From: Patescibacteria group bacterium | GTDB lineage: Bacteria; Patescibacteriota; Minisyncoccia; UBA6257; 2-01-FULL-56-20 | Assembly: GCA_025054755.1 (NCBI GenBank) | Contig: JANWZH010000001.1 | Span: 1 to 47,136 of the forward strand | DNA length: 47,136 nucleotides | Reading direction: 5' to 3' | Part shown: one piece after another, positions 9,120-16,274 of the stretch | How the letters are laid out: each line of letters starts with the position of its first letter | Position numbering within the stretch: the first letter of the stretch is position 1 | Made by a program: the position numbers and the translations under genes | Notes under the pieces: model-generated | What the model saw: the letters and a program-made list of their open reading frames with translations, nothing else | What the model was told of the DNA's origin: nothing | The model's database searches: none

Positions 9120-9398
9120 TTAAATTAAATCTATTTTTTGACCATCCTTTAATGTCACTATTGCTTTTTTATAAAATGTTTTCTTTTTTGAAACAATATT
9201 TCTAAAATTTTTTGATTTAGCTGGAATATTTATAATATTTATTTTAACAACATCAACTCCATAAATATTTTTAATTTCTTTCTTTATTTCTGATTTATTA
9301 GCATTTTTTGAAACATCAAAAACATATTTGTTTTGATCTTTCAAAAATGTTCCTTTTTCTGTAATATGTGGTTTTTTAATTAAATTTACTACTTTCAT
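9120..9398 (-). CDS. rplW: 50S ribosomal protein L23 (uL23)
   Basis: Exit-tunnel rim protein that docks trigger factor and SRP. The ATG at 9398 (MKVVNLIKKPHITEKG) is chosen because it gives the usual N-terminus and lies 4 nt past the rplD stop. The longer frame would start inside rplD. The 92 residues include KYVFDVSKNANKSEIKKEI and VVKINIINI. Length is normal for uL23. Confidence 0.95.
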   Translation of the reverse strand: MKVVNLIKKPHITEKGTFLKDQNKYVFDVSKNANKSEIKKEIKNIYGVDVVKINIINIPAKSKNFRNIVSKKKTFYKKAIVTLKDGQKIDLI

Positions 9399-9402
9399 GT
9401 TT

Positions 9403-10047
9403 TTATATTTTATAATGCTTAACAATAATTTCTAATGAATTTTTATCAATAAAAATATTTTTATAATTTAACAAATCATAAACATTTAATGATATTGGGC
9501 TTAAAACTTTGGTTTTCAAAATATTTCTTGCAGCTTTATAAATATTTTTATTTTCTAAATCTGGTATTAATAAAACATCTGTTTTTTTAGCTCTTTTTGG
9601 TAAATTCAAAATATTTTTTAAATAAGAAAAAACTATTTTAGTTTTTGGTTCAGAAATATTTAATGAATCAAAAAATTTAATTTCATTATCCTTTAATTTT
9701 TTAGATAAAACAGAAAAAATTGCTAATCTTTTCATTTTTTTATTAATTTTTTTAGAAAAATCTTTATCTTTTGAAGGCCCGTGAGCTTTACCCCCACCTA
9801 CCCAAATTGGAGATCTAATTGATCCATGACGAGCTCTTCCAGTGCCTTTTTGACGCCATGGTTTTTTACCTCCGCCTCTTACTTCGCCTCTTGTTTTAGC
9901 ATGAGCTATTGGATCTCTGCTGTTTGCTAATTGCGCATCTAAAACCTGTTTAACCAAAACTGGATTCCATTTTTGAGAAAAAATTTCTTCTGGCAATTCA
10001 ATTTCGCCCACTTTTTCATTTTGTAAATTAATTAATTCAGCTTTCAT
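9403..10047 (-). CDS. rplD: 50S ribosomal protein L4 (uL4)
   Basis: Exit-tunnel protein; in Escherichia coli it also represses the S10 operon. The 214 residues contain the internal tunnel loop (TRGEVRGGGKKPWRQKGTGRAR and HGSIRSPIWVGGGKAHGP) and a C-terminal Rossmann-like part. It follows rplC after 4 nt. The leader hairpin upstream of rplC could be a target for autoregulation, but it is not a recognisable copy of the E. coli leader. Confidence 0.96.
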   Translation of the reverse strand: MKAELINLQNEKVGEIELPEEIFSQKWNPVLVKQVLDAQLANSRDPIAHAKTRGEVRGGGKKPWRQKGTGRARHGSIRSPIWVGGGKAHGPSKDKDFSKKINKKMKRLAIFSVLSKKLKDNEIKFFDSLNISEPKTKIVFSYLKNILNLPKRAKKTDVLLIPDLENKNIYKAARNILKTKVLSPISLNVYDLLNYKNIFIDKNSLEIIVKHYKI

Positions 10048-10051
10048 ATTT

Positions 10052-10609
10052 TTATTTTTTTCTTATTTCTATTAAAGCATTTCTACTGCCAGCGACTCCG
10101 CCTTTTAACATTAAAATATTATTTTGTGTATCAACTGAAACTACTTCTATATTTTTAATTGTTATTCTTTGATTTCCAGCTCGACCAGCCATCTTTCTTC
10201 CTTTAAAAATATGTTGAGGCGCAGTTGGGCCAATTGAACCAGGAGCTCTCCATCTATTTTTCTGACCATGCGTTCTTGGCCCACCACCAAAACCATGTCT
10301 TTTGACTACGCCAGTAAAACCCTTGCCCTTAGAAATACTAGAAACAATAACTTTTTCTCCCTCTTTAAAAAAAGAAAGGTCAATTACTTTTTTATTTTTT
10401 AACATATCTTTTTCTTCATCTGTTAATTTATCTAATCTAAATTCTTTTTTATGATTATTTAAATTTAAACAAATTGATTCGTATTTATCTTTTTCTTTTG
10501 TACGAAAATATTCCACCTTATTAGGTTTAGCCTCAATAACTGTTACAGGAAAAACCTTGCCATCTTTCCAAATTTGAGTCATCTTAATTTTTTTGCCTAA
10601 AATAAACAT
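10052..10609 (-). CDS. rplC: 50S ribosomal protein L3 (uL3), compact form
   Basis: Early assembly protein reaching to the peptidyl-transferase centre. At 185 residues it is shorter than the common ~210, mainly through trimmed loops in the N-terminal half. The core motifs remain: LGKKIKMTQIW, KGKGFTGVVKRHGFGGGP and the central extension GSIGPTAPQHIFKGRKMAG. It is the first gene of the cluster; rpsJ (S10), the usual first gene, is not upstream, where a divergent rpsO promoter lies instead. Confidence 0.96.
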   Translation of the reverse strand: MFILGKKIKMTQIWKDGKVFPVTVIEAKPNKVEYFRTKEKDKYESICLNLNNHKKEFRLDKLTDEEKDMLKNKKVIDLSFFKEGEKVIVSSISKGKGFTGVVKRHGFGGGPRTHGQKNRWRAPGSIGPTAPQHIFKGRKMAGRAGNQRITIKNIEVVSVDTQNNILMLKGGVAGSRNALIEIRKK

Positions 10610-10628
10610 TTTAATTAATCAAAAATAA

Positions 10629-10683
10629 ACGCGCTATAAAAGCACGTAACAATATTTTAAGCTAAAAATTATTAAAATGTCAA
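10629..10683 (-). promoter_or_regulatory. Promoter and 5' leader hairpin of the ribosomal protein cluster
   Basis: On the minus strand TTGACA (10683-10678), an 18-nt spacer and TAAAAT (10659-10654) form a good sigma-70-type promoter. The predicted start falls at about 10647. There the RNA can form a 6-bp hairpin: ACGUGC and GCGCGU around a 7-nt loop, at 10647-10629. About 20 AT-rich nucleotides then lead to the rplC ATG. A hairpin at the very 5' end could stabilise the long mRNA or serve as a regulatory site. Confidence 0.5.
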
Positions 10684-10721
10684 ATTTTATATTAGTTTTA
10701 TTGTATAAAATATTAAAAAAT

Positions 10722-10750
10722 TTGCAAAAATTCATTAAATATATTATTAT
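10722..10750 (+). promoter_or_regulatory. Promoter of rpsO-NYN-pnp
   Basis: TTGCAA (10722-10727), a 17-nt spacer and TATTAT (10745-10750), with the -10 box ending 6 nt before the rpsO ATG. This spacing implies a leaderless or nearly leaderless mRNA. It is divergent from the rplC promoter. Confidence 0.5.
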
Positions 10751-10756
10751 GTCTTT

Positions 10757-11023
10757 ATGTTAACTAAAAGAGTAAAATCAAAAATTATTAATGAATTTAA
10801 AATTAACGAAAAAGATACTGGATCAGCCGAAGTGCAAATTGGACTACTTACTCGTCAAATCGAAGAATTAACTAAACATCTAAAAAAGAATCCAAAAGAT
10901 AAACATTCTCGATTAGGATTATTAAAAATGGTAAGTAAACGACGCAAATTTTTAGATTATGTTAAAAAGAACAATCCAACTAATTATTCTAAAATAATTA
11001 AAAAACTAGATTTAAAAAAATAA
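10757..11023 (+). CDS. rpsO: 30S ribosomal protein S15 (uS15)
   Basis: Primary 16S-binding protein of the 30S platform, 88 residues. The body is typical: KINEKDTGSAEVQIGLLTRQIEELTKHLK, then HSRLGLLKMVSKRRKFLDYVKK. It is the first gene of a three-gene unit ending in pnp. rpsO next to pnp is widespread in bacteria, but here an NYN nuclease gene separates them. Confidence 0.97.
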   Translation: MLTKRVKSKIINEFKINEKDTGSAEVQIGLLTRQIEELTKHLKKNPKDKHSRLGLLKMVSKRRKFLDYVKKNNPTNYSKIIKKLDLKK

Positions 11024-11039
11024 AAATAAATTATAAGTT

Positions 11040-11549
11040 ATGAGAAATAATTCATTTGCAAATCAACGCGTTGGAATATTTATTGATGTTCAAAATTTAT
11101 ATCATTCTGCAAAAAACTTATATCACGGAAGAGTAAATTATTCCGAATTAATTAAAAATTTAACTAAAAATCGCCAATTAATTAGGGCTATTGCTTACGT
11201 AGTAAAAAGCGATTCTTCAATTGGAGAGCATCAATTTTTTGAGGCACTAGAAAAAGCTGGTCTTGAATTAAGATTGAAAGATTTGCAAATTTATCCTGAT
11301 GGGACCAAAAAAGCAGATTGGGATGTGGGAATGGCAGTTGACGCCATACTAATGGCTAATCATTTAGATACAATTATTTTAGTAACTGGCGATGGAGATT
11401 TTGCCCCATTAATTAATTATTTAAAATGGGCTAAAGGATGCATTGTAGAAGTAGCTGCTTTTCAAAAAACAACATCATTAAAAATTCAAGAAATGGCTGA
11501 CAAATTTATTAATTTAGAAAATATACCAAAAATTATCATTAAAAAATAA
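11040..11549 (+). CDS. NYN-domain (PIN-like, LabA/DUF88 type) putative ribonuclease
   Basis: A 169-residue single-domain protein. The acidic residues expected of the NYN active site are present: D16 and N19 in FIDVQNLY, D95 in the KADWDV motif, and D118/D120 in VTGDGDF. Family members are metal-dependent PIN-like nucleases, so RNA cleavage is the likely activity, but the substrate is unknown. It lies 16 nt after rpsO and 9 nt before pnp, which places it in an RNA-processing transcription unit. No membrane segment or second domain is seen. Confidence 0.88.
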   Translation: MRNNSFANQRVGIFIDVQNLYHSAKNLYHGRVNYSELIKNLTKNRQLIRAIAYVVKSDSSIGEHQFFEALEKAGLELRLKDLQIYPDGTKKADWDVGMAVDAILMANHLDTIILVTGDGDFAPLINYLKWAKGCIVEVAAFQKTTSLKIQEMADKFINLENIPKIIIKK

Positions 11550-11558
11550 AATAAAAAT

Positions 11559-13679
11559 ATGATTAATCGCAAAATTTTTAAAACCGAATTTGCAGGAAAA
11601 AATTTAACAATTGAAATTTCAGAATTTGCTGATCAAACCAATGCTGCAGCTTTAGTTAAATATGGGGAAACAATTATTTTAGCTACAGCTGTTATGTCTA
11701 AAACAGACAGCAGCGCAGATTATTTGCCATTAAAAGTTGATTACGAAGAAAGATTTTATGCTGCCGGAAAAATTATTGGTAGTAGATTTATTAGACGCGA
11801 AAGTCGACCATCAGAAGATGCTATTTTAACTGGCAGATTAATTGATAGAGTTATTAGACCATTATTTGATCAAAGATTAAGAAGAGACATTCAAATAGTT
11901 ATTACTGTTTTATCTTATGATGAAGAAAATGATCCTGATTTTGTTGGACTAATTGGAGCTTCTATTGTTTTAGGAATATCTGATATTCCTTGGAATGGCC
12001 CAACTGCTGGCATTAAAATTGTTAAAATAGATAATCAATTTTTAATAAATCCATCTAATTCAGAAATTAAAGATAAAAATAAAGAATTTGAAATTTTTGC
12101 TGCTGGGCCACTTAATAGAATTAATATGATTGAACTTAAGGGCAATGAAGCTCAAGAAGAAAATGTGCTAGAAGCAATTAAAATTGCTCAAATTGAAATA
12201 AACAAACTAATTGAATTTCAAAAAAATATAATTACTGAAATCGGAAAACCAAAAATTGAAGCTGTTTTATATAGTCCAAATCCTGAATTAGAAAAAATAG
12301 TTAAATCATTTTTAGAAAATAAACTTTTTAATGCCTTATATGAAAGAGAAAAAAACTTAAGAAATCAAAAATTAGAAAATCTTAAAAATGAACTTAAAAA
12401 TTTTGTTTTAGAAAAAACGCAAAATACAGAATTAAAATATGAAGATAAAGAAATTGATTATTTATTTGAAAATGAAATAGACTTATTGCTACATAAAACA
12501 ATTTTAGAAAAAGAAATTAGGCCAGACGGAAGATCATTATCTGAAATTCGCGAACTTAAAGCTGAAATAGGCTTATTTCAGAAAACTCATGGCTCAGCAA
12601 TTTTTATAAGAGGTAATACTCAAAGTTTAGCCATCGTAACACTTGCTCCTCCTTCAGCTGAACAAATTATTGAAACAATGGAAGTTACTACTAAAAGAAG
12701 ATTTATGTTGCATTATAATTTTCCACCATATTCAGTTGGAGAAATTGGATCTTTTCGTGGGCCTGGACGTAGAGAAATTGGGCATGGCGCATTAGCTGAA
12801 AAAGCTTTGCAACCATTAATTCCTCAAGAAGAAATTTTTCCTTATACAATTAGAATTGTTTCGGAAATACTTTCTTCTAATGGATCATCTTCTATGGCAA
12901 CGGTTTGTTCTTCATCAATGGCATTAATGGACGCTGGCGTGCCAATAAAAAAACATGTTGCTGGTATTGCTATGGGATTAATTTTAGAAAATGAAAATGA
13001 TAATGCTAATTTTAAAGTTTTAACTGATATTCAAGGACCAGAAGATCACTTTGGGGACATGGATTTTAAAGTTGCCGGAACACGAGATGGAATAACAGCA
13101 ATTCAATTAGATGTTAAAATTTATGGTCTAACTTCTGAAATTATTAAAAAAACATTAGAAGACGCTAAAAAAGCTAAATTAAAAATTTTAGATTTTATGG
13201 AAAAAATAATCAATGCTCCAAAATCAGAACTTCATCCTAATGTTCCTAAAATATTAACTTATGACGTTAATCCTGAAAAAATTGGTTTAATTATCGGTTC
13301 AGGCGGTAAGGTTATAAATTCAATTATTAAAAAATTTAATTTAACCTCAATTGATATAAATGAAAATGGAAGAATTTATGTTTCAGCCCCAGAATTAAAA
13401 GATGCTGAAGCTGCTTTAGAAGAAATTAAATTAATTTCTAGAGAATTAAAAATTGGAGATATTGTTGTTGGCAAAGTTATAAAAAATTTAGAATTTGGAT
13501 CAATTATTGATTTAGGCGGAGGCCAAGACGCATTACTTCACATTTCAGAAATTAAAAATGATTACGTTAAAAATATTGAAGATGTTCTAAAAATTGGCGA
13601 TACAATTCAAGCTAAAGTAATTAAAATAGATGAAAACGGAAAAATTGGATTATCTATTAAACAATTAAATAATAATTAA
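11559..13679 (+). CDS. pnp: Polyribonucleotide nucleotidyltransferase (PNPase)
   Basis: 3'-to-5' phosphorolytic exoribonuclease of 706 residues, close to normal length. In order: first RNase-PH-like core (about 1-215), helical linker, second RNase-PH core (about 315-550) with the catalytic GDMDFKVAGTRDG motif, a KH domain with GSGG (about 577), and an S1 domain (about 630-702). It acts in mRNA decay and RNA turnover as a trimeric ring. Third gene of the rpsO unit. Its stop lies 1 nt from the convergent argS stop, with no terminator visible between them. Confidence 0.97.
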   Translation: MINRKIFKTEFAGKNLTIEISEFADQTNAAALVKYGETIILATAVMSKTDSSADYLPLKVDYEERFYAAGKIIGSRFIRRESRPSEDAILTGRLIDRVIRPLFDQRLRRDIQIVITVLSYDEENDPDFVGLIGASIVLGISDIPWNGPTAGIKIVKIDNQFLINPSNSEIKDKNKEFEIFAAGPLNRINMIELKGNEAQEENVLEAIKIAQIEINKLIEFQKNIITEIGKPKIEAVLYSPNPELEKIVKSFLENKLFNALYEREKNLRNQKLENLKNELKNFVLEKTQNTELKYEDKEIDYLFENEIDLLLHKTILEKEIRPDGRSLSEIRELKAEIGLFQKTHGSAIFIRGNTQSLAIVTLAPPSAEQIIETMEVTTKRRFMLHYNFPPYSVGEIGSFRGPGRREIGHGALAEKALQPLIPQEEIFPYTIRIVSEILSSNGSSSMATVCSSSMALMDAGVPIKKHVAGIAMGLILENENDNANFKVLTDIQGPEDHFGDMDFKVAGTRDGITAIQLDVKIYGLTSEIIKKTLEDAKKAKLKILDFMEKIINAPKSELHPNVPKILTYDVNPEKIGLIIGSGGKVINSIIKKFNLTSIDINENGRIYVSAPELKDAEAALEEIKLISRELKIGDIVVGKVIKNLEFGSIIDLGGGQDALLHISEIKNDYVKNIEDVLKIGDTIQAKVIKIDENGKIGLSIKQLNNN

Positions 13680-13680
13680 T

Positions 13681-15411
13681 TTACATTTTATCTACTACCT
13701 CAATTCCTAACAAATTTAGTCCTGTTTTCAAAATAAAAGATACAAAATGAATTAATTTAAGTCTTTCTAATTTAATTTTATTTTCTTTTTCTTTTAAAAT
13801 TTTTGTTGTCTCGTAAAATTTATTTAATAAAATTGCTAATTCATATAAATAATTAGCCAAATAACTAGTTAAATAATTTTTAGCACTTAAATTTAATATT
13901 TCTGGAAAAATCAAAATTTTCTTAATTAAATTAATCTCAAGTTCACTATTTAAATTTTTAATTTTAACTTTATTTAACTCAGATAATTTAATTTTTGATT
14001 TTTTTAAAATACTTTGAATTCGAGCATAACTATATTGAATGTAAGGAGCGCTCTGGCCCCTTAAATCTATCATTTTTGACCAATCAAAAACAATGTTGTT
14101 ACGACGATGCTCTTTTAAATCATTGTATTTAATTGCGCCTATACCAACAATTTGAGCAATTTTTTCTTTTTGTTTATTAGTTAAATTTTTATTTTTATTT
14201 ACTATTTTAAAAGCCAATTTAATTGCTTTATTTAAAACATCTTCTAAAAAAATTAAATTACCTTCTCTAGTTTTTAATTTCTTTTTATTTTCTCCTAAAA
14301 CCAAACCATATTTTAAATGTATTAATTTAGAACTATCTAAATTTAATAATTGAGCAATAGCAAATAATTGATTAAAATGTAATGTTTGCTCATTGCCTAC
14401 TACATAAACAATTTTATCTGGTTTAAATTTTTTAAATCTAAAAATTAAATTAGCAATATCGCGAGTTAAATAAAGACTTGCTTCGTCTGATTTTAAAATT
14501 AAAGCTGGTGGCAAATTAAATTTTTCAAGTGGGACAATAATTGCTCCTTCATTTTTTTGAGCAATTTTTAAATTTAAAAGCAAATTAATTATTTTAGAAA
14601 TATCTTTTTCATAAAAACTTTCGCCTATCCAAATATCAAATTTCACATTAAGCAATTTATAAATTTTTTTAAATTCTAAAATAGATTCACGCCTAAACCA
14701 AGACCAAAGTTTTAAATTTTCTTTATTTTTTAATTCTAAAAGTCTAAATTCTTCTTGGCCCATTTTTTTTAATTCAGGATTTTTTTTCATTGCATGATGA
14801 AAACGAATATATAATTTTAACATCGTATTAATTGGATTTTTTTCTAATTCAGTTTTATTCCCCCATAATTTATAAGCTGCAATCAAATAACCAAATTGCG
14901 TACCCCAATCTCCCAAATAATTCCAACGAATTACTTTATATCCTAAAAATTCATAAATATTTGCTAAAGCATCTCCAATAATTGTCCCGCGCAAATGACC
15001 AACATGCATTTTTTTAGCAATATTTGGATCAGAATATTCAAAAATAATTTTTTTGTTTTTAAATTTTTGTTTACCAAAATTTTTATTTTTTAAAATTTTA
15101 TTAAATTCTAATAGAAATTCATCTTTATTTATCCAAAAATTTAAAAATCCTGATCCAGCAACCTCAATTTTTTCAAAAAAATTTTTATGATTTTGTTTTA
15201 AAATTGTTTCTTTTAAATCATGAGCAATTAATTTTGGATTATTTTTTAATATTCCAGCTAACTTAAAAGCAATATTAGTAGAAAAATCTCCAAAATCTTT
15301 TTTATCTAAAAAATTAGATTCAATCTCAATATTTAAATCTTCTAAATTTAAATTTTTAGAATATTTTTCTTTAATGGCTAATTTTAAAATACTTAAAATT
15401 TTATTTTGCAT
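13681..15411 (-). CDS. argS: Arginyl-tRNA synthetase
   Basis: Class Ia synthetase charging tRNA-Arg. The start at 15411 (MQNKILSILK) is preferred to a longer frame because a TATATT box ends 6 nt before this ATG and the extra residues (MGYIFY) would lie in the promoter. The 576 residues show the N-terminal additional domain, the HIGH-type motif (KKMHVGHLRGT), the QTLHFNQLF region, a KMSKS-like GENKKKLKTREGN, and an anticodon-binding DALR domain ending in GIEVVDKM. Confidence 0.96.
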   Translation of the reverse strand: MQNKILSILKLAIKEKYSKNLNLEDLNIEIESNFLDKKDFGDFSTNIAFKLAGILKNNPKLIAHDLKETILKQNHKNFFEKIEVAGSGFLNFWINKDEFLLEFNKILKNKNFGKQKFKNKKIIFEYSDPNIAKKMHVGHLRGTIIGDALANIYEFLGYKVIRWNYLGDWGTQFGYLIAAYKLWGNKTELEKNPINTMLKLYIRFHHAMKKNPELKKMGQEEFRLLELKNKENLKLWSWFRRESILEFKKIYKLLNVKFDIWIGESFYEKDISKIINLLLNLKIAQKNEGAIIVPLEKFNLPPALILKSDEASLYLTRDIANLIFRFKKFKPDKIVYVVGNEQTLHFNQLFAIAQLLNLDSSKLIHLKYGLVLGENKKKLKTREGNLIFLEDVLNKAIKLAFKIVNKNKNLTNKQKEKIAQIVGIGAIKYNDLKEHRRNNIVFDWSKMIDLRGQSAPYIQYSYARIQSILKKSKIKLSELNKVKIKNLNSELEINLIKKILIFPEILNLSAKNYLTSYLANYLYELAILLNKFYETTKILKEKENKIKLERLKLIHFVSFILKTGLNLLGIEVVDKM

Positions 15412-15417
15412 ATAAAA

Positions 15418-15446
15418 AATATAACCCAAAACTATACTCTTGACAA
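15418..15446 (-). promoter_or_regulatory. argS promoter, sharing its -35 box with a divergent small-RNA promoter
   Basis: On the minus strand TTGTCA (15446-15441), a 17-nt spacer and TATATT (15423-15418), which ends 6 nt before the argS ATG. The -35 hexamer overlaps the plus-strand TTGACA at 15440-15445, so the two promoters would compete for the same sequence. Confidence 0.55.
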
Positions 15447-15467
15447 TATTTTAAAAAGTACTATACT
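15440..15467 (+). promoter_or_regulatory. Promoter of small RNA 1
   Basis: TTGACA (15440-15445), a 16-nt spacer and TATACT (15462-15467), a near-consensus sigma-70-type promoter. The predicted start at about 15475 is just before the GGGGCGC that opens the structured RNA. Confidence 0.65.
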
Positions 15468-15474
15468 AACAATT

Positions 15475-15573
15475 AAGGGGCGCGAATCAAGAAGGGACTG
15501 TCTATCACCTTCATCCCCTACAATAAGGGAATGCGCCCCAAACTCAACAAGCCGCCTTTTGGCGGCTTTTTTA
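15475..15573 (+). ncRNA. Small structured RNA 1 (unassigned, about 100 nt)
   Basis: A non-coding unit with its own promoter and its own intrinsic terminator. Closing stem: GGGGCGC (15477-15483) pairs perfectly with GCGCCCC (15533-15539). Inside are two hairpins: GAAGG/CCUUC (15491-15495 with 15508-15512) and UCCC/GGGA (15514-15517 with 15527-15530), giving a three-way junction. A terminator follows at 15550-15573. These GC-rich helices stand out in an AT-rich background. It does not match the SRP, 6S, RNase P or riboswitch consensus sequences I can recall. No credible open frame is present. Confidence 0.6.
15550..15573 (+). terminator. Intrinsic terminator of small RNA 1
   Basis: AGCCGCC (15550-15556), a TTTT loop, GGCGGCT (15561-15567) and a following T tract. 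A perfect 7-bp GC-rich stem with U run is typical of Rho-independent termination. Confidence 0.85.
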
Positions 15574-15585
15574 TTATAACCAATA

Positions 15586-15614
15586 TTGACATAAAAAAAA
15601 TAATTTGTTAATTT
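15586..15614 (+). promoter_or_regulatory. Promoter of small RNA 2
   Basis: TTGACA (15586-15591), a 17-nt spacer and TAATTT (15609-15614). The predicted start coincides with the GGGCGC at 15620 that opens the second structured RNA. Confidence 0.55.
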
Positions 15615-15619
15615 ATTTT

Positions 15620-15724
15620 GGGCGCAAAAATAATCCCGTAAATCCGGGAGAAAGACCCAAAAAGGTCGGCGCCCACCAAAATATTTTTGCCCCGCAAAAT
15701 TTAAAAAATAGCGGGGTTTTTTAT
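15620..15724 (+). ncRNA. Small structured RNA 2 (unassigned, about 105 nt), upstream of smpB
   Basis: Same overall plan as small RNA 1. Closing stem GGGCGC (15620-15625) with GCGCCC (15668-15673); two inner hairpins, UCCCG/CGGGA (15634-15638 with 15645-15649) and GACC/GGUC (15654-15657 with 15663-15666); then an intrinsic terminator. An alternative fold also exists: GGG (15620-15622) plus CAAAAATA (15625-15632) can pair with TATTTTTGCCC (15681-15691), destroying both the closing stem and the terminator. The RNA could therefore be a stand-alone small RNA or a switch-like leader for smpB, although smpB has its own -10 box. Confidence 0.55.
15689..15724 (+). terminator. Intrinsic terminator of small RNA 2
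   Basis: CCCCGC (15689-15694) and GCGGGG (15710-15715) around a 15-nt AT-rich loop, followed by a T tract. The loop is long, but the six GC pairs and U run make it a good terminator. Confidence 0.8.
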
Positions 15725-15740
15725 TTTATTAAAATCAATT

Positions 15741-15746
15741 TATAAT
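15741..15746 (+). promoter_or_regulatory. -10 box of smpB, leaderless spacing
   Basis: TATAAT ends 7 nt before the smpB ATG at 15754 and lies downstream of the terminator of small RNA 2. The mRNA would start at or next to the start codon. Confidence 0.55.
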
Positions 15747-15753
15747 TAAAATT

Positions 15754-16194
15754 ATGAAAATAATTTCAGAAAACAAAAAAGCTTTGTTCGATTACGAAAT
15801 ATTAGAAAAGTTTGAGGCTGGTATAGAACTTTTTGGTTTTGAAGCAAAATCAGCTAAATCTGGAAGGTTTAATATTACTGGAAGCTATGCTGTTGCAAAA
15901 AACAATCAAATATTTTTAATTAATTCAGAAATCGAACCACTGCAGCCAAAAAATATTCAAATTAATTATGATTCAAAAAGAAACAGAAAATTATTACTCC
16001 ATAAATCAGAAATAAAATATTTGATTGGAAAATTAAATCAAAAATTAATGTTAATTCCTCTAAAAACTTATATTAAAAATAATTTAATAAAAATAGAGCT
16101 TGGCTTGGGCAAAATTAGAAAAAAAATAGATAAAAGAGAAATTATCAAAAAAAGAGAAATACAGCAAAAAATTAAAAAAATTATAAATCAATAA
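15754..16194 (+). CDS. smpB: SsrA-binding protein SmpB
   Basis: Partner of tmRNA in trans-translation, delivering it to stalled ribosomes. The 146 residues have the family features: NKKALFDYEILEKFEAGIEL, FGFEAKSAKSGR, the NRKLLLHKSEI segment, and a basic C-terminal tail (KKIDKREIIKKRE) that enters the empty mRNA channel. The C-terminal extension of lysine/isoleucine residues is typical. Its RNA partner ssrA lies 7 kb away at 23095-23439. No other gene is co-transcribed with it. Confidence 0.95.
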   Translation: MKIISENKKALFDYEILEKFEAGIELFGFEAKSAKSGRFNITGSYAVAKNNQIFLINSEIEPLQPKNIQINYDSKRNRKLLLHKSEIKYLIGKLNQKLMLIPLKTYIKNNLIKIELGLGKIRKKIDKREIIKKREIQQKIKKIINQ

Positions 16195-16200
16195 TTTTTG

Positions 16201-16273
16201 TGCGCCCACTTGGATTCGAACCAAGGACCCCTGACTTATAAGGTCAGTGCTCTAACCGCTGAGCTATGGGCGC
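16201..16273 (-). tRNA. tRNA-Ile, anticodon UAU
   Basis: A 73-nt cloverleaf on the minus strand. Acceptor stem GCGCCCA/TGGGCGC, D stem GCTC/GAGC, anticodon stem CTGAC/GTCAG with loop CTTATAA (anticodon TAT), T arm CTTGG-TTCGAAT-CCAAG, discriminator A73. CCA is not encoded. Ile identity features present: A73, A37, A38, C4-G69 and U12-A23. The anticodon reads AUA. Most bacteria read AUA with a CAU tRNA modified to lysidine by TilS. The 5' end lies 1 nt after the stop codon of the upstream gene, so the two are probably co-transcribed. Confidence 0.92.
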
Positions 16274-16274
16274 A

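Noticed and set aside
15475..15724. SRP RNA, 6S RNA or fluoride riboswitch identity for the small RNAs
   Set aside because: The SRP apical GGAA-loop core, the 6S open bubble and the crcB-type consensus segments as I recall them are not present.
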